NCBI GenBank assembly: GCA_021647505.1
Contig: JAKIUN010000002.1
Span: forward strand, 1-54,157
Origin: Gammaproteobacteria bacterium
GTDB lineage: Bacteria > Pseudomonadota > Gammaproteobacteria > SZUA-152
Direction: 5' to 3'
Length of the DNA: 54,157 nt
The position numbers and the translations under genes are program-made. This document shows, piece after piece, positions 39,706-48,632 of the stretch (position 1 is the first letter of the stretch; the number at the start of each line of letters is the position of its first letter). The notes below the pieces were generated by a model. The model searched no databases and was not told the DNA's origin. It was given only the letters and a program-made list of their open reading frames with translations.

Positions 39706-40512
39706 ATGGCAGATATACGCAATCATGGCGACAATAACCTGCTCGGCTCCATTGGCTACGCATGGCGATTGCTGGCCACCGGCTTCAGCTTCATGCTCTT
39801 TGGCATCGGTGGCGCCCTCTTGTCTGTCGTGCTGTATACGGTTTCCCACCTGATCCCCATGAGCAGTGATCGAAAGCTGGCATTTATCCGTGGCACAATT
39901 TCCAGAACGCTCAGTATTTACCTGCTTTTCCTCCGCCTGTGTGGCTTGCTTAGCTATGAGATCCATGGCCGTAAATACATCAAGCCCGGCGGTCAACTGA
40001 TCATCGCCAATCATCCCTCCCTGCTGGATGTGGCATTTCTGATCTCGCTCATCAAGCAGGCGGATTGTGTGGTCAAGGCGAGCCTCTGGCGCACGCCCCT
40101 CACTCGGGGCCCGGTAAGCACGGCCAAATACATAAGAAATGATTCAAAACAGTTAATCCAGGATTGCGTGCAATCCTTACACCAAGGGAACTCCCTGGTC
40201 GTATTTCCCGAGGGAACCCGCACCCAGCCGGGCGAACCATTGAAGTTCCATCGTGGTGTCGCCAATGTGGCCCTGATGGCGGAAAAGGACATCACACCTA
40301 TCACCATAAACTGCGAACCCGCCACCTTGCTCAAGAACCAAAAGTGGTATCAGATTCCCAGGCGCCCGCCGCACTATACAATCCGTATCCTGCCGGACAT
40401 CGCCATCGGCCCCCATTTGGCCATGGCAGCCATGCAAAGCCAAAAAGCACGACGCCTCAACCGGGACTTGATGGATTTTTTCACGGCCCGCACCACTGGG
40501 CAGAATGACTGA
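39706..40512 (+). CDS. PlsC-like 1-acylglycerol-phosphate acyltransferase
   Basis: A 268-residue membrane-associated acyltransferase with an N-terminal hydrophobic stretch (about 18-50), the NHxxxxD motif (Asn102, His103, Asp108 in ANHPSLLDVAF) and VVFPEGTRTQPG. The family acylates lysophosphatidic acid or related acceptors. With the LpxL-like enzyme and the glycosyltransferase it probably forms the lipid anchor of the aryl polyene. It follows the chorismatase by 14 bp. Confidence 0.85.
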   Translation: MADIRNHGDNNLLGSIGYAWRLLATGFSFMLFGIGGALLSVVLYTVSHLIPMSSDRKLAFIRGTISRTLSIYLLFLRLCGLLSYEIHGRKYIKPGGQLIIANHPSLLDVAFLISLIKQADCVVKASLWRTPLTRGPVSTAKYIRNDSKQLIQDCVQSLHQGNSLVVFPEGTRTQPGEPLKFHRGVANVALMAEKDITPITINCEPATLLKNQKWYQIPRRPPHYTIRILPDIAIGPHLAMAAMQSQKARRLNRDLMDFFTARTTGQND

Positions 40513-40623
40513 AATGTACCAGTGACAAACAGCCTCATGCCACGACACGGTGAAAGCAAGGGCATTATTTGCTATGATGCTCGGCTGGATACGATACCCA
40601 GAACAACCATTAAAAAACCGCAC

Positions 40624-40629
40624 TATAAT
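40624..40629 (+). promoter_or_regulatory. Candidate -10 element upstream of the right-arm ACP
   Basis: A perfect TATAAT lies 42 bases before the ACP start in the 158-bp gap after the PlsC-like gene. The expected -35 place (around 40601) has no good match. An internal promoter here would allow the ACP-onward genes to be made without the chorismatase. Confidence 0.3.
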
Positions 40630-40670
40630 GGCGGGTTTACCTCTACATAATAAGTAAAACTGGTTTTATT

Positions 40671-40934
40671 ATGCATACGAAAGAATCGATATACGAGCAT
40701 TTAAAGAACATCATGGTGGAGCTTTTTGAAATCGAGGCCGATACGATTTCCCTTGACGCCAGGCTCTACGAGGAACTGGATATCGACAGCATTGATGCCG
40801 TGGATATGATCATAAAACTGAAAGACTTGACCGGAAAAAAAATGCAGCCCGCAGATTTCAAGAATGTGCGCACGGTGCAGGATGTCGTGGACGCCGTCTA
40901 TGCCCTGGTCAACAATGACACTCCCAAGCAGTGA
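40671..40934 (+). CDS. Acyl carrier protein (right arm)
   Basis: An 87-residue acyl carrier protein. The attachment site is Ser40 in YEELDIDSIDAVDMI. It overlaps the downstream dehydratase by four bases (GTGA). It differs clearly from the left-arm ACP, so each may serve a different step, such as starter loading and chain extension. Confidence 0.92.
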   Translation: MHTKESIYEHLKNIMVELFEIEADTISLDARLYEELDIDSIDAVDMIIKLKDLTGKKMQPADFKNVRTVQDVVDAVYALVNNDTPKQ

Positions 40935-41317
40935 TTGCTACACCGACCAATAACTTACGCCCCGACAACCGAACCGACCCTATCATATTGCAGCAATGTA
41001 TCGGGGGAGATGAGGCCAAGTTCTCACTCCAAATCCCCGCTGATCTCATTTATTTTTCGGATCATTTCCCCGACCACCCTATACTTCCGGGGGTAGTTCA
41101 AACAAAATGGGCAATGGATCTGGCCAGGCAACTACCACTACCTGATGCGTTTTTAGAAGGCTTCTCGGCAATGACAAAACTGAAATTCATGCGCCTGATT
41201 ACACCCGGAAGCCAGCTTACCCTGCAATTAAAGGTATCACCATCGGGTAAATCACTGAATTTTCGTTTTTTCGACGACAAGGGCGACTACTCTTCCGGCC
41301 AACTAAACTTTAAGTAG
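40931..41317 (+). CDS. ApeI-like 3-hydroxyacyl-ACP dehydratase
   Basis: A 128-residue hotdog protein with FSDHFPDHPILPGVVQTKWA; His45 is the expected catalytic residue. It resembles ApeI and the dehydratase half of the ligase fusion in the left arm. The GTG start overlaps the ACP stop by four bases, so the two are translated together. It is one of four dehydratase domains in the cluster. Confidence 0.84.
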   Translation: MIATPTNNLRPDNRTDPIILQQCIGGDEAKFSLQIPADLIYFSDHFPDHPILPGVVQTKWAMDLARQLPLPDAFLEGFSAMTKLKFMRLITPGSQLTLQLKVSPSGKSLNFRFFDDKGDYSSGQLNFK

Positions 41318-41323
41318 TCCGCC

Positions 41324-42082
41324 ATGTTCAAGCCTTGCATCATTATTCCTGCGTACAACCACCACCAGCATATTCACAGCGTAATTGACGGACTTGGACA
41401 AGACATTCCCTGCCTGATTGTCGACGACGGCAGCGCCTCACCCTGCCGAGAGGTTCTTCAGGATATCACCCGTAACCGACCCTGGGTAACACTTATTCGA
41501 CTACAGCAGAATCAGGGGAAAGGGGTTGCCGTGACCACTGGACTAAGGCATGCCCACCAGCAAGGATTCAGCCATGCGTTGCAAATCGATGCCGACGGCC
41601 AGCACGACACCAATGACCTCCCTCGCTTCCTGTCCAAGGCCAAAAGCCACCCCCAAGCGGTGATCGCGGGCGTGCGGCGTTACGAGGAAATGCCACCCAA
41701 GCGGCGTTACGGACGGATGATTACCGATTTCTGGGTATGGATAAATACCCTTTCCTTCATGATTAAAGACTCCATGTGTGGTTACCGTCTTTATCCATTG
41801 ACGGAGACCATACCCCTGATATCCAGCACGGCAGTGGGCCGCCGAATGGATTTTGATACCGATATCCTGGTGCGACTCTATTGGCGTGGCATCACCATCA
41901 AGCAATTGGAAACCCGCATACGCTATCACCACGACAGTATCTCTCACTTCGACTTACTACGAGACAACCTGAGAATTTCAAAAATGCATACCCGCCTTTT
42001 CTTCGGCATGCTGATCAGACTGCCTACCCTGGCAGCGCGAACCTGGAGGCGCTCAGACAAACATGCTCAGCACAGAAACTGA
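41324..42082 (+). CDS. Family 2 glycosyltransferase
   Basis: A 252-residue GT2 enzyme of the DPM1-like branch without obvious C-terminal membrane helices: IIIPAYNHHQHI, LIVDDGSASP, QGKGVAVTTGL, and the QIDADGQH metal motif, then DSMCGYRLYP. Aryl-polyene clusters commonly have such an enzyme, sometimes fused to an acyltransferase, to add a sugar to the lipid anchor. It starts six bases after the dehydratase and overlaps the thioesterase by 20 bases. Confidence 0.86.
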   Translation: MFKPCIIIPAYNHHQHIHSVIDGLGQDIPCLIVDDGSASPCREVLQDITRNRPWVTLIRLQQNQGKGVAVTTGLRHAHQQGFSHALQIDADGQHDTNDLPRFLSKAKSHPQAVIAGVRRYEEMPPKRRYGRMITDFWVWINTLSFMIKDSMCGYRLYPLTETIPLISSTAVGRRMDFDTDILVRLYWRGITIKQLETRIRYHHDSISHFDLLRDNLRISKMHTRLFFGMLIRLPTLAARTWRRSDKHAQHRN

Positions 42083-42467
42083 AATCATCATCCCCTTTCA
42101 CGATGTCGACCCCATGCAGGTAGTCTGGCATGGCCGCTATGTGAAATATTTTGAAACCGCCCGATGTCAGTTGCTTGAGAGTTTCGATTACGGTTATGAG
42201 CAAATGTTTGAATCCGGTTATGCATGGCCGGTGGTCGATATGCGTATCAAATACGTCAAACCGCTGCGATTTAACCAAAGAGTCGTCGTGGAAAGCCAGT
42301 TGGTGGAATGGGAGTATCGGCTAAAAATCAAGTATCGAATTCGTGATGCTGACAGTGGTGAGACCCTGAGCAAAGGTTATACCATCCAAGTAGCCGTAGA
42401 CATGGAGACTCAGGAAATGTGCCTGGAATCCCCTCCCGCGCTCAAAAAAAAGTTAGGCGAAACATGA
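42063..42467 (+). CDS. Acyl-CoA/ACP thioesterase (YbgC/4HBT type)
   Basis: A 134-residue hotdog thioesterase with the 4-hydroxybenzoyl-CoA thioesterase signature HDVDPMQVVWHGRYVKYFE, where Asp16 is the likely catalytic residue. It matches the position and type of the ApeK thioesterase, which may release or edit polyene chains. It overlaps the preceding glycosyltransferase gene by 20 bases and the following LolA-like gene by four. Confidence 0.87.
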   Translation: MLSTETEIIIPFHDVDPMQVVWHGRYVKYFETARCQLLESFDYGYEQMFESGYAWPVVDMRIKYVKPLRFNQRVVVESQLVEWEYRLKIKYRIRDADSGETLSKGYTIQVAVDMETQEMCLESPPALKKKLGET

Positions 42468-43162
42468 GCCACCCGACCCTTACCTTCGTCATCACATTGG
42501 CAATGCTCTGCTCGACGGCAATACTCCCCCAACGGGTTTATGCCGATGACACCGCTGTGGCAAGCGAACAGATGTCCCGGCAAATGCGCCAGCACCAGGT
42601 CGTAAAAGGCCGTTTTGAACAATGGCGCAATTTGACGGGCATCCCCCTCCCGATCCGTTCCAGTGGTCGCTTCATCTATTGGCGCAAACACGGCCTGTAT
42701 TGGGAAACCCAAAAACCTATCTCGCAGGCCTCGACCTTTACCTCCGACGCTATCATCCACTGGCAGTCCGACACCGTCACACGACAAGCGGACAGAATCT
42801 CATCACCGGTTCAGAAACAAATCAGCCGCATCCTGCTAGCAGTCTTCGGCGGCGATCTTCGAGCACTGGAAAAACTGTTCGACAGCCGTTGGAGTTCCGC
42901 TGCGGAACACTGGACAGTAGACCTGACCCCTACTGCAACGACGATCAAACAGGTGATCCAAAAAATCACTCTCAGCGGTGGGGATTACATCAACAGTCTC
43001 AGTCTTGACGCCAGCAACGGCGACACCACTCAGATCCACTTTACCCATATCAGCGCATTCGCCCACCCAGCAACAGATGATTGCCGGTTTTTTGATCTGG
43101 ATTTCTCGTCGTGCCCCAGTAATGAAACCGGCACTCCACCATCCAGTCAAATGGAACCATGA
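42464..43162 (+). CDS. LolA-like periplasmic carrier
   Basis: A 232-residue protein with a signal peptide (about 1-27, ending YADD). The mature part resembles the outer-membrane lipoprotein carrier fold: VVKGRFEQWRNLTGIPLPIRSSGRFIYWRKHGLYWET. In aryl-polyene clusters such a protein (ApeL type) is thought to carry the lipid-linked pigment across the periplasm. The ATG at 42464 overlaps the thioesterase stop by four bases; a longer reading would lack a signal peptide. Confidence 0.84.
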   Translation: MSHPTLTFVITLAMLCSTAILPQRVYADDTAVASEQMSRQMRQHQVVKGRFEQWRNLTGIPLPIRSSGRFIYWRKHGLYWETQKPISQASTFTSDAIIHWQSDTVTRQADRISSPVQKQISRILLAVFGGDLRALEKLFDSRWSSAAEHWTVDLTPTATTIKQVIQKITLSGGDYINSLSLDASNGDTTQIHFTHISAFAHPATDDCRFFDLDFSSCPSNETGTPPSSQMEP

Positions 43163-45615
43163 GGCCCGGCAAGCCAACGGAAATACGGGACGCCCACACC
43201 TTCACCCTGATCTACAGGGGCCTGGCAGCGGCATTTGTGATCCTTTGTTTGATCGGTGGTTTTCTGTTGAGTGACATTATCAGAAGCGGGCTGATCATTG
43301 ACACCGATCTCCGTGCCCTACTGCCAGAAACCGATGAAAACAGCCTCTCCCGCCACGCTGAAACCCGCTTACTCGACCGACTGGGCAACACAATTATCTT
43401 GTTGGTTGGGGCAACGACGCCGGAAACGGCAGCAAAGGCGGCCGACTTTGGCAGTACCTGGCTGCACCACCGCACATCACTGCGCGTGGATCCAGACTCG
43501 CCCCTGAATCACAACCCGGAACGGCTAATCCAGCAAATGAAAGATCACCGCTTTCACCTGCTCACACCGCAACAGCGCCAGCTGCTTGAAAACGACGCCG
43601 TAGAGACTCTCATCGACAAGGCCTGGGCTTCGATCCTGGGGCCACAGAGCTGGGCCCGGATCACCTCCACACAGGAAGACCCCCTCGCCCTGTTCGACGA
43701 CTTTGTCGAGTGGCTCAGTCAGACCGGCGGCACTATCAATATCATCCGGCATGGAGAATACCCACTGTTCAACACACCCCAAAGGCCCGGTTGGTTTTTC
43801 GCCCCTCTCTATATCAACACCGGTCAACAAACATTCCAACTCGATGCCCAGGCCAATACTGTCGACACCCTGACCCGCTTACAAGCAGAACTTGAGCAGC
43901 GTTTTGCGGGGATACAAACCCTGAAATCCGGTGTTATCTTTCATGCCGCAGAAGCGGCCCAGCGCGCGCAGAGAGAGGTAAGCTTGATTGGCCTGGGCTC
44001 ACTACTCGGCATCATCGCATTATTCATCATCGCCTTTCGTTCACTGACTCCCCTGGCGATGAGTCTGCTCTCGGTTCTTTTCGGCGGCCTGATCGCCTTT
44101 TCCGTCGTTCACTATCTCTACAACGGTCTGCATATCATTACCCTGGTTTTTGGTGCCGCCCTGATTGGTGTCTCGATCGATTACTCACTGCACTATTTCA
44201 CCAAGCGATTCTCCGCCGGCACATCCGGCCATCGCTTTGCCAGTCTGCGATCGATTTTCCCAGCCATCGGCCTGGGACTCCTCACCAGCGTCATCGGCTA
44301 CGGCAGCCTGAGCCAAGCGCCCCTGCCCGGCCTCAATCAGGTCGCCCTCTTTTCCGTCACCGGGCTCATTGCCGCTTGGCTATTCGTAGTTGTCGTCTAC
44401 CCCTGGGTGGGAACGCGTAATCCCTCACCACTGCCCACATACCTCATCCGCTGGGCTATATTTCCCCAGCGCTGCTGGCAAGGCCTGAGACGATGGCATC
44501 TGCACCCGGCCACATTCCTGCTGGGCCTGGGTGCCTTAGGTGCACTAAGCGCCTACTTGACGGCAACCACAAGCGACAATATCCGCATTCTTCACACCCC
44601 GTCGACGGCCTTACTGGAAGAAGAAAAAGAACTAAGCGCAATCATCAACAGCTATGCCGGCAATCAGTTTTTCATCGTCACCGGTTCGGCTGAACAACAG
44701 GTATTGCAAAATGAGGAGGCATTCCGCCCAAGGCTCGATGAGCTGATTGAAGCCGGAGCCATTACCGGCTACCAGTCCATCACTCGTTTCCTTCCCTCCA
44801 TCGCCCGCCAGGAAGGCGATTACCGCTTACAGAAACTCAAACTCTATCATGACGGCGCCGGCGATAAACCTGGCCCGGTACCCCGTTTTATGGAGGCCCT
44901 GGGGTTTGACGCCGTGATGGTAGAACAGCTGTTGCAGCGCTTCACCGCTGACAAAAACAAATATCTGACCCCGGAAAACTGGCCGGAGTTACAGGCATCG
45001 GGGCTTGACCTGCTCTGGCTTGGCCAGATCGATGATAAGTTTGGCACATTGATCCTGCTGCAAGGGCTTAAAGATACCGCCGCCCTGGCAGCATCGACAG
45101 CCCGCTACGATGAAGTGATATTTGTTGATAAGGTCAGCGAACTTGGCCATATCCTGGAACAACAGCGGCATTCGGCAACGGCGATGCTCGCCCTGGCGTA
45201 TGGCGCTGTCATCATCCTGTTGATCCTGCGGTACCGGCGAGTCGACGCGATGCTACTGGCGCTGGTGCCTCTAGTCTCGACAGTACTCACCATTAGCCTG
45301 CTCTCCAGCATCGGGATGCCTATCGGTCTGTTTCATCTGTTTGCCATGTTCCTTATTCTCGGGCTGGGCATGGACTACAGCATCTTCATTTATGAATCAC
45401 CAACGGCAGAAACGGCCAGCCATGCAGCGATATTGTTCTCCGCCATCACCAGTTGCCTGTCATTCGGCCTGCTGGCACTGAGCAGCACACCCATGGTGCA
45501 ATTCTTCGGTGCCACAATATTCATCGGCAGCCTTCTTAATCTGATCCTGGCCCCCGCCGTCGCCCGCCTTCCGCCGCAACACCGTTTGCATAAACAAAGC
45601 ACGGGAGGACTCTGA
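43159..45615 (+). CDS. MMPL/RND-family exporter
   Basis: An 818-residue inner-membrane exporter with the twelve-helix RND plan: one N-terminal helix (about 13-36), a periplasmic domain, a block of five helices (about 272-420), another single helix (about 455-475), a second periplasmic domain, and the last five helices (about 680-805). GVSIDYSLHYF and GLGMDYSIFIYE supply the paired aspartates of the proton relay. It corresponds to ApeM, which probably lifts the aryl-polyene lipid from the inner membrane. It overlaps the LolA-like gene by four bases. Confidence 0.88.
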   Translation: MRPGKPTEIRDAHTFTLIYRGLAAAFVILCLIGGFLLSDIIRSGLIIDTDLRALLPETDENSLSRHAETRLLDRLGNTIILLVGATTPETAAKAADFGSTWLHHRTSLRVDPDSPLNHNPERLIQQMKDHRFHLLTPQQRQLLENDAVETLIDKAWASILGPQSWARITSTQEDPLALFDDFVEWLSQTGGTINIIRHGEYPLFNTPQRPGWFFAPLYINTGQQTFQLDAQANTVDTLTRLQAELEQRFAGIQTLKSGVIFHAAEAAQRAQREVSLIGLGSLLGIIALFIIAFRSLTPLAMSLLSVLFGGLIAFSVVHYLYNGLHIITLVFGAALIGVSIDYSLHYFTKRFSAGTSGHRFASLRSIFPAIGLGLLTSVIGYGSLSQAPLPGLNQVALFSVTGLIAAWLFVVVVYPWVGTRNPSPLPTYLIRWAIFPQRCWQGLRRWHLHPATFLLGLGALGALSAYLTATTSDNIRILHTPSTALLEEEKELSAIINSYAGNQFFIVTGSAEQQVLQNEEAFRPRLDELIEAGAITGYQSITRFLPSIARQEGDYRLQKLKLYHDGAGDKPGPVPRFMEALGFDAVMVEQLLQRFTADKNKYLTPENWPELQASGLDLLWLGQIDDKFGTLILLQGLKDTAALAASTARYDEVIFVDKVSELGHILEQQRHSATAMLALAYGAVIILLILRYRRVDAMLLALVPLVSTVLTISLLSSIGMPIGLFHLFAMFLILGLGMDYSIFIYESPTAETASHAAILFSAITSCLSFGLLALSSTPMVQFFGATIFIGSLLNLILAPAVARLPPQHRLHKQSTGGL

Positions 45616-45616
45616 A

Positions 45617-46201
45617 GTGCTCCAGTCACGACCTTGTTACAGTCGCGTTCCCTGGCTCTGCGCCATTCTGGGCGGGCTTATGCTACTGGCAGGTTGTGCA
45701 GTGCCATTTGGCGCAGTCCAGCGGGATTTCCAGCCATTGCCACCGGATACCCTCGAACAATCAACTACTGTCTTGCTGAAACTTGACAGTCACCAGGGCG
45801 ATATCCGTCATCACTGGGAGGCCGTGTTAAACGTGGACGCAGACCGGATCGACCTGATCATCCTGGGGCCCCTGGGCCAACGCCTGGCAACCCTGCGCTT
45901 CAATGATCAGCAACTAATGGTCGAACGTGGCGGCCCCCTCCCCTTCGACTCATCCATCGAAAAACTACTCGGGGAGCTGCAAATGATATTCTGGCCTCTG
46001 GCGGTACTGAACGCTAACGAATGGAACCAGGACTGGCATTTTTCAGAACAAAAAAATATCCGCTACGTGTACTATCAACAACAGCGGGTAGCGGAAATCC
46101 ATCGACGCTCAACATCAGTCTGGAGCGGTGATTTTGACTATGTCAGTAGAATCTCTGATTACCGCCTGAACATACGATCCAGCGAGCTGGATCGTCCTTG
46201 A
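45617..46201 (+). CDS. DUF3261 outer-membrane lipoprotein
   Basis: A 194-residue lipoprotein: signal peptide with lipobox LLAGC (Cys27) and a LolB-like mature domain with FNDQQLMVERGG. DUF3261 proteins (ApeN type) are found next to the exporter in aryl-polyene clusters and may receive the pigment at the outer membrane. It starts with GTG, one base after the MMPL stop, preceded by GGGAGG. Confidence 0.82.
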   Translation: MLQSRPCYSRVPWLCAILGGLMLLAGCAVPFGAVQRDFQPLPPDTLEQSTTVLLKLDSHQGDIRHHWEAVLNVDADRIDLIILGPLGQRLATLRFNDQQLMVERGGPLPFDSSIEKLLGELQMIFWPLAVLNANEWNQDWHFSEQKNIRYVYYQQQRVAEIHRRSTSVWSGDFDYVSRISDYRLNIRSSELDRP

Positions 46202-46216
46202 TACCGGGGGCATTTC

Positions 46217-46675
46217 TTGGCAACCTCAAAACTGTTCAATTCCATTTCCGATCTGCTGCCCCATCGTGGCAAAATGATTCTGCTGGATCGTATCGAATCA
46301 TGGGGTGAAGACTATCTGAAAGCAGCAGTGCTACACCGTGACGACAACCTGTTCAGCGACCCGGATGGCAATGTGCCTGCATGGGTAGGCATCGAATACA
46401 TGGCTCAGGCGATATCTGCACTGGCGGGAATTCACGCACTGCAAAAAGGCCAGCCCGTGCGTATCGGTCTCCTGCTGGGTACGCGAAAATATACTTCCCG
46501 GGTGGCAAGTTTCCAGCGCAATGAGAAGCTCATCATCCACGTTGAACAAATTTTTATAGACGAAAACCATCTCGGCGCCTTTGATTGCACAATTCATTCA
46601 GATAGACTCATAGCCGAGGCTCAGATCAAAGCCATACAGCCGAATAACATCGAAGACATCATCAAAAGCCGCTAA
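46217..46675 (+). CDS. ApeP-like 3-hydroxyacyl-ACP dehydratase (copy 2)
   Basis: A 152-residue hotdog dehydratase of the ApeP type, with LLPHRGKMILLDRIESW (Pro15, His16) and WVGIEYMAQAISALAGIHA. It starts with TTG at 46217 with GGGGG upstream. It lies before the ketoreductase and the second KS, the usual ApeP-ApeQ-ApeR order. It is clearly different from copy 1 (31582-32010), which lies beside the CLF. Confidence 0.86.
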   Translation: MATSKLFNSISDLLPHRGKMILLDRIESWGEDYLKAAVLHRDDNLFSDPDGNVPAWVGIEYMAQAISALAGIHALQKGQPVRIGLLLGTRKYTSRVASFQRNEKLIIHVEQIFIDENHLGAFDCTIHSDRLIAEAQIKAIQPNNIEDIIKSR

Positions 46676-46680
46676 GTCTT

Positions 46681-47403
46681 ATGGAATCTGTATTAGTCAC
46701 CGGCTCCGGCCGCGGAATCGGCAAGGCCATCGCCCTGCGTCTGGCAAAAGATGGCTACCACGTTATTCTTCACTGCCGCGAAAATCGCGAGGCAGCTGAG
46801 CAAGCCCTTGCTGAGATCCGTGATCAGGGAGGTGATGGCCGTATTCTCCAGTTTGATATCGCTAACCGAAAGCAAGCAGCCCAGGTATTGCAACAGGATA
46901 TTGAAGCCAACGAAGCTTACTACGGCGTTGTCTGCAACGCCGGACTAGCTCGGGATGCCGCCTTTCCGGCACTGACAGAGGCAGACTGGGACGAAGTCAT
47001 CCACACCAACCTGGATGGCTTTTACAACGTGCTACGCCCAATAGTCATGCCCATGGTGCGTCGCCGAAGCCCGGGGCGCATCGTCACCCTCTCCTCTGTT
47101 TCCGGGCTCATGGGCAACCGCGGACAAGTCAACTACAGCGCCGCCAAAGCCGGCATTATCGGTGCCTCCAAGGCCCTAGCCATCGAGCTGGCTAAGCGGA
47201 AAATCACCGTCAACTGTGTCGCACCCGGACTTATTGAAACCGAGATGGTAGAGCAGATCCAACTGGAGGAAACATTAAAAATAATCCCCCTGCGCAGGAT
47301 GGGAAAAGCGGAAGAAGTCGCAGGTCTGGTCAGTTATCTCTGTTCCGATGACGCGGCCTACATTACCCGCCAGGTCATCTCAATCAACGGTGGCATGTTC
47401 TAA
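46681..47403 (+). CDS. 3-Ketoacyl-ACP reductase (FabG/ApeQ-like)
   Basis: A 240-residue short-chain dehydrogenase that reduces the 3-keto group after each condensation. It has TGSGRGIGKAIAL for NADPH binding, NAG (86-88) and the catalytic Ser139, Tyr152 and Lys156 (TLSSVSG, NYSAAKAG). It starts five bases after the dehydratase and shares its last base with the start of the KS, so it belongs to the cluster and not to the primary fatty-acid pathway. Confidence 0.92.
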   Translation: MESVLVTGSGRGIGKAIALRLAKDGYHVILHCRENREAAEQALAEIRDQGGDGRILQFDIANRKQAAQVLQQDIEANEAYYGVVCNAGLARDAAFPALTEADWDEVIHTNLDGFYNVLRPIVMPMVRRRSPGRIVTLSSVSGLMGNRGQVNYSAAKAGIIGASKALAIELAKRKITVNCVAPGLIETEMVEQIQLEETLKIIPLRRMGKAEEVAGLVSYLCSDDAAYITRQVISINGGMF

Positions 47404-48629
47404 TGACCAAGCGGGTTGTCGTCACAGGAACCGGCGTTATCTGCTCGCTGGGCAATAGCTGGACACAGCTCAGCACCAATCTGAAAAACAAGATCAGTGG
47501 CATTTGCTACATGCCCGGATGGGATGCTTTTTCGGATCTTAATACTCGTTTAGCCGGACCCGTGACCGACTTTGAAAAGCCTTCCCATTACACACGAAAA
47601 AAAACCCGCTCCATGAGCCGGGTTTCCCTACTGTCGACCCGGGCAACAGAGCTGGCCCTGGAAGAGAGCGGTCTGCTTGGCGACCCGGTACTCAGTAGTG
47701 GCGACATGGGTATATCCTATGGTTCATCCACAGGAGGTGTCGATGCCATCCGGGAGTTCGTCAACATGGTGACCCACCATGACGTGGCAGGCGTCACGGC
47801 CACCAGCTATATCCGCATGATGGGACACACGGCACCGGTCAATGTCGGTGTCTTTTTCGGCATTAAAGGACGCATCATCACTACCTCCAGTGCCTGCACC
47901 TCTGGCAGCCAAGGTATCGGCTATGCCTATGAAGCCATCAAATACGGCAAACAAAGACTGATGGTGGCTGGCGGTGCTGAAGAGTTATGCGTCTCGGAAG
48001 CCGTAGTCTTCGACAGCTTGTATGCGACCAGCACCAAAAACAGTACTCCCCGCCAGACGCCCAGTCCATTCGACCAACAGCGAGACGGCCTGGTTATCGG
48101 GGAAGGGGCCGGCACGTTGATTTTAGAAGAACTGGATCACGCCCTCGGCCGTGGCGCAAGAATCCTGGCTGAAATCGTTGGCTTCGGCACCAATTCTGAT
48201 GGCGGTCACGTCACCCAGCCGGAAACAGAAAACATGCGCAGAGCGATGCAACTGGCTCTGCAAGATGCCTCACTGGATAAAGAGGCCATTGATTACGTCA
48301 ACGCCCATGGCACCGCTACGGATCGGGGAGACATCGCCGAATCTCTGGCCACCTACCGTCTTTTCGGCAGCAACACTCCCTTTAGCACCCTCAAAGGCAA
48401 TCTGGGTCATACCCTGGGTGCCTGCGGCGCCATCGAGGCCTTGGCAAGCATCCATATGATGAATGAAAACTGGCTTGCACCAACCCTAAATCTTGATACA
48501 CCCGATGAGCAATGCGGCGACCTGGATTACATCATCGGTAACGGCCGTGAATTACATTGTGAACATGTAATGAGTAATAACTTCGCTTTTGGCGGCATCA
48601 ACACCTCATTGATTTTCAAACGCTGGTAA
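47403..48629 (+). CDS. Beta-ketoacyl-ACP synthase (likely ApeR-like)
   Basis: A 408-residue FabF-fold ketosynthase with Cys165 (SSACTSGSQG), His302 (NAHGTATDRGD) and His336 (KGNLGHTLGACG), the full triad. Its place after the ketoreductase is that of ApeR in characterised clusters, proposed to act early or to initiate chains. Left to right it is the last complete gene of the right arm. Sequence alone does not decide whether it or the left-arm KS pairs with the CLF. Confidence 0.9.
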   Translation: MTKRVVVTGTGVICSLGNSWTQLSTNLKNKISGICYMPGWDAFSDLNTRLAGPVTDFEKPSHYTRKKTRSMSRVSLLSTRATELALEESGLLGDPVLSSGDMGISYGSSTGGVDAIREFVNMVTHHDVAGVTATSYIRMMGHTAPVNVGVFFGIKGRIITTSSACTSGSQGIGYAYEAIKYGKQRLMVAGGAEELCVSEAVVFDSLYATSTKNSTPRQTPSPFDQQRDGLVIGEGAGTLILEELDHALGRGARILAEIVGFGTNSDGGHVTQPETENMRRAMQLALQDASLDKEAIDYVNAHGTATDRGDIAESLATYRLFGSNTPFSTLKGNLGHTLGACGAIEALASIHMMNENWLAPTLNLDTPDEQCGDLDYIIGNGRELHCEHVMSNNFAFGGINTSLIFKRW

Positions 48630-48632
48630 TAT

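Noticed and set aside
46681-48629. Primary fatty-acid FabG and FabF
   Set aside because: No fabD, acpP or fabH beside them; they overlap each other and follow the exporter and ApeP-like genes, so they belong to the pigment cluster.
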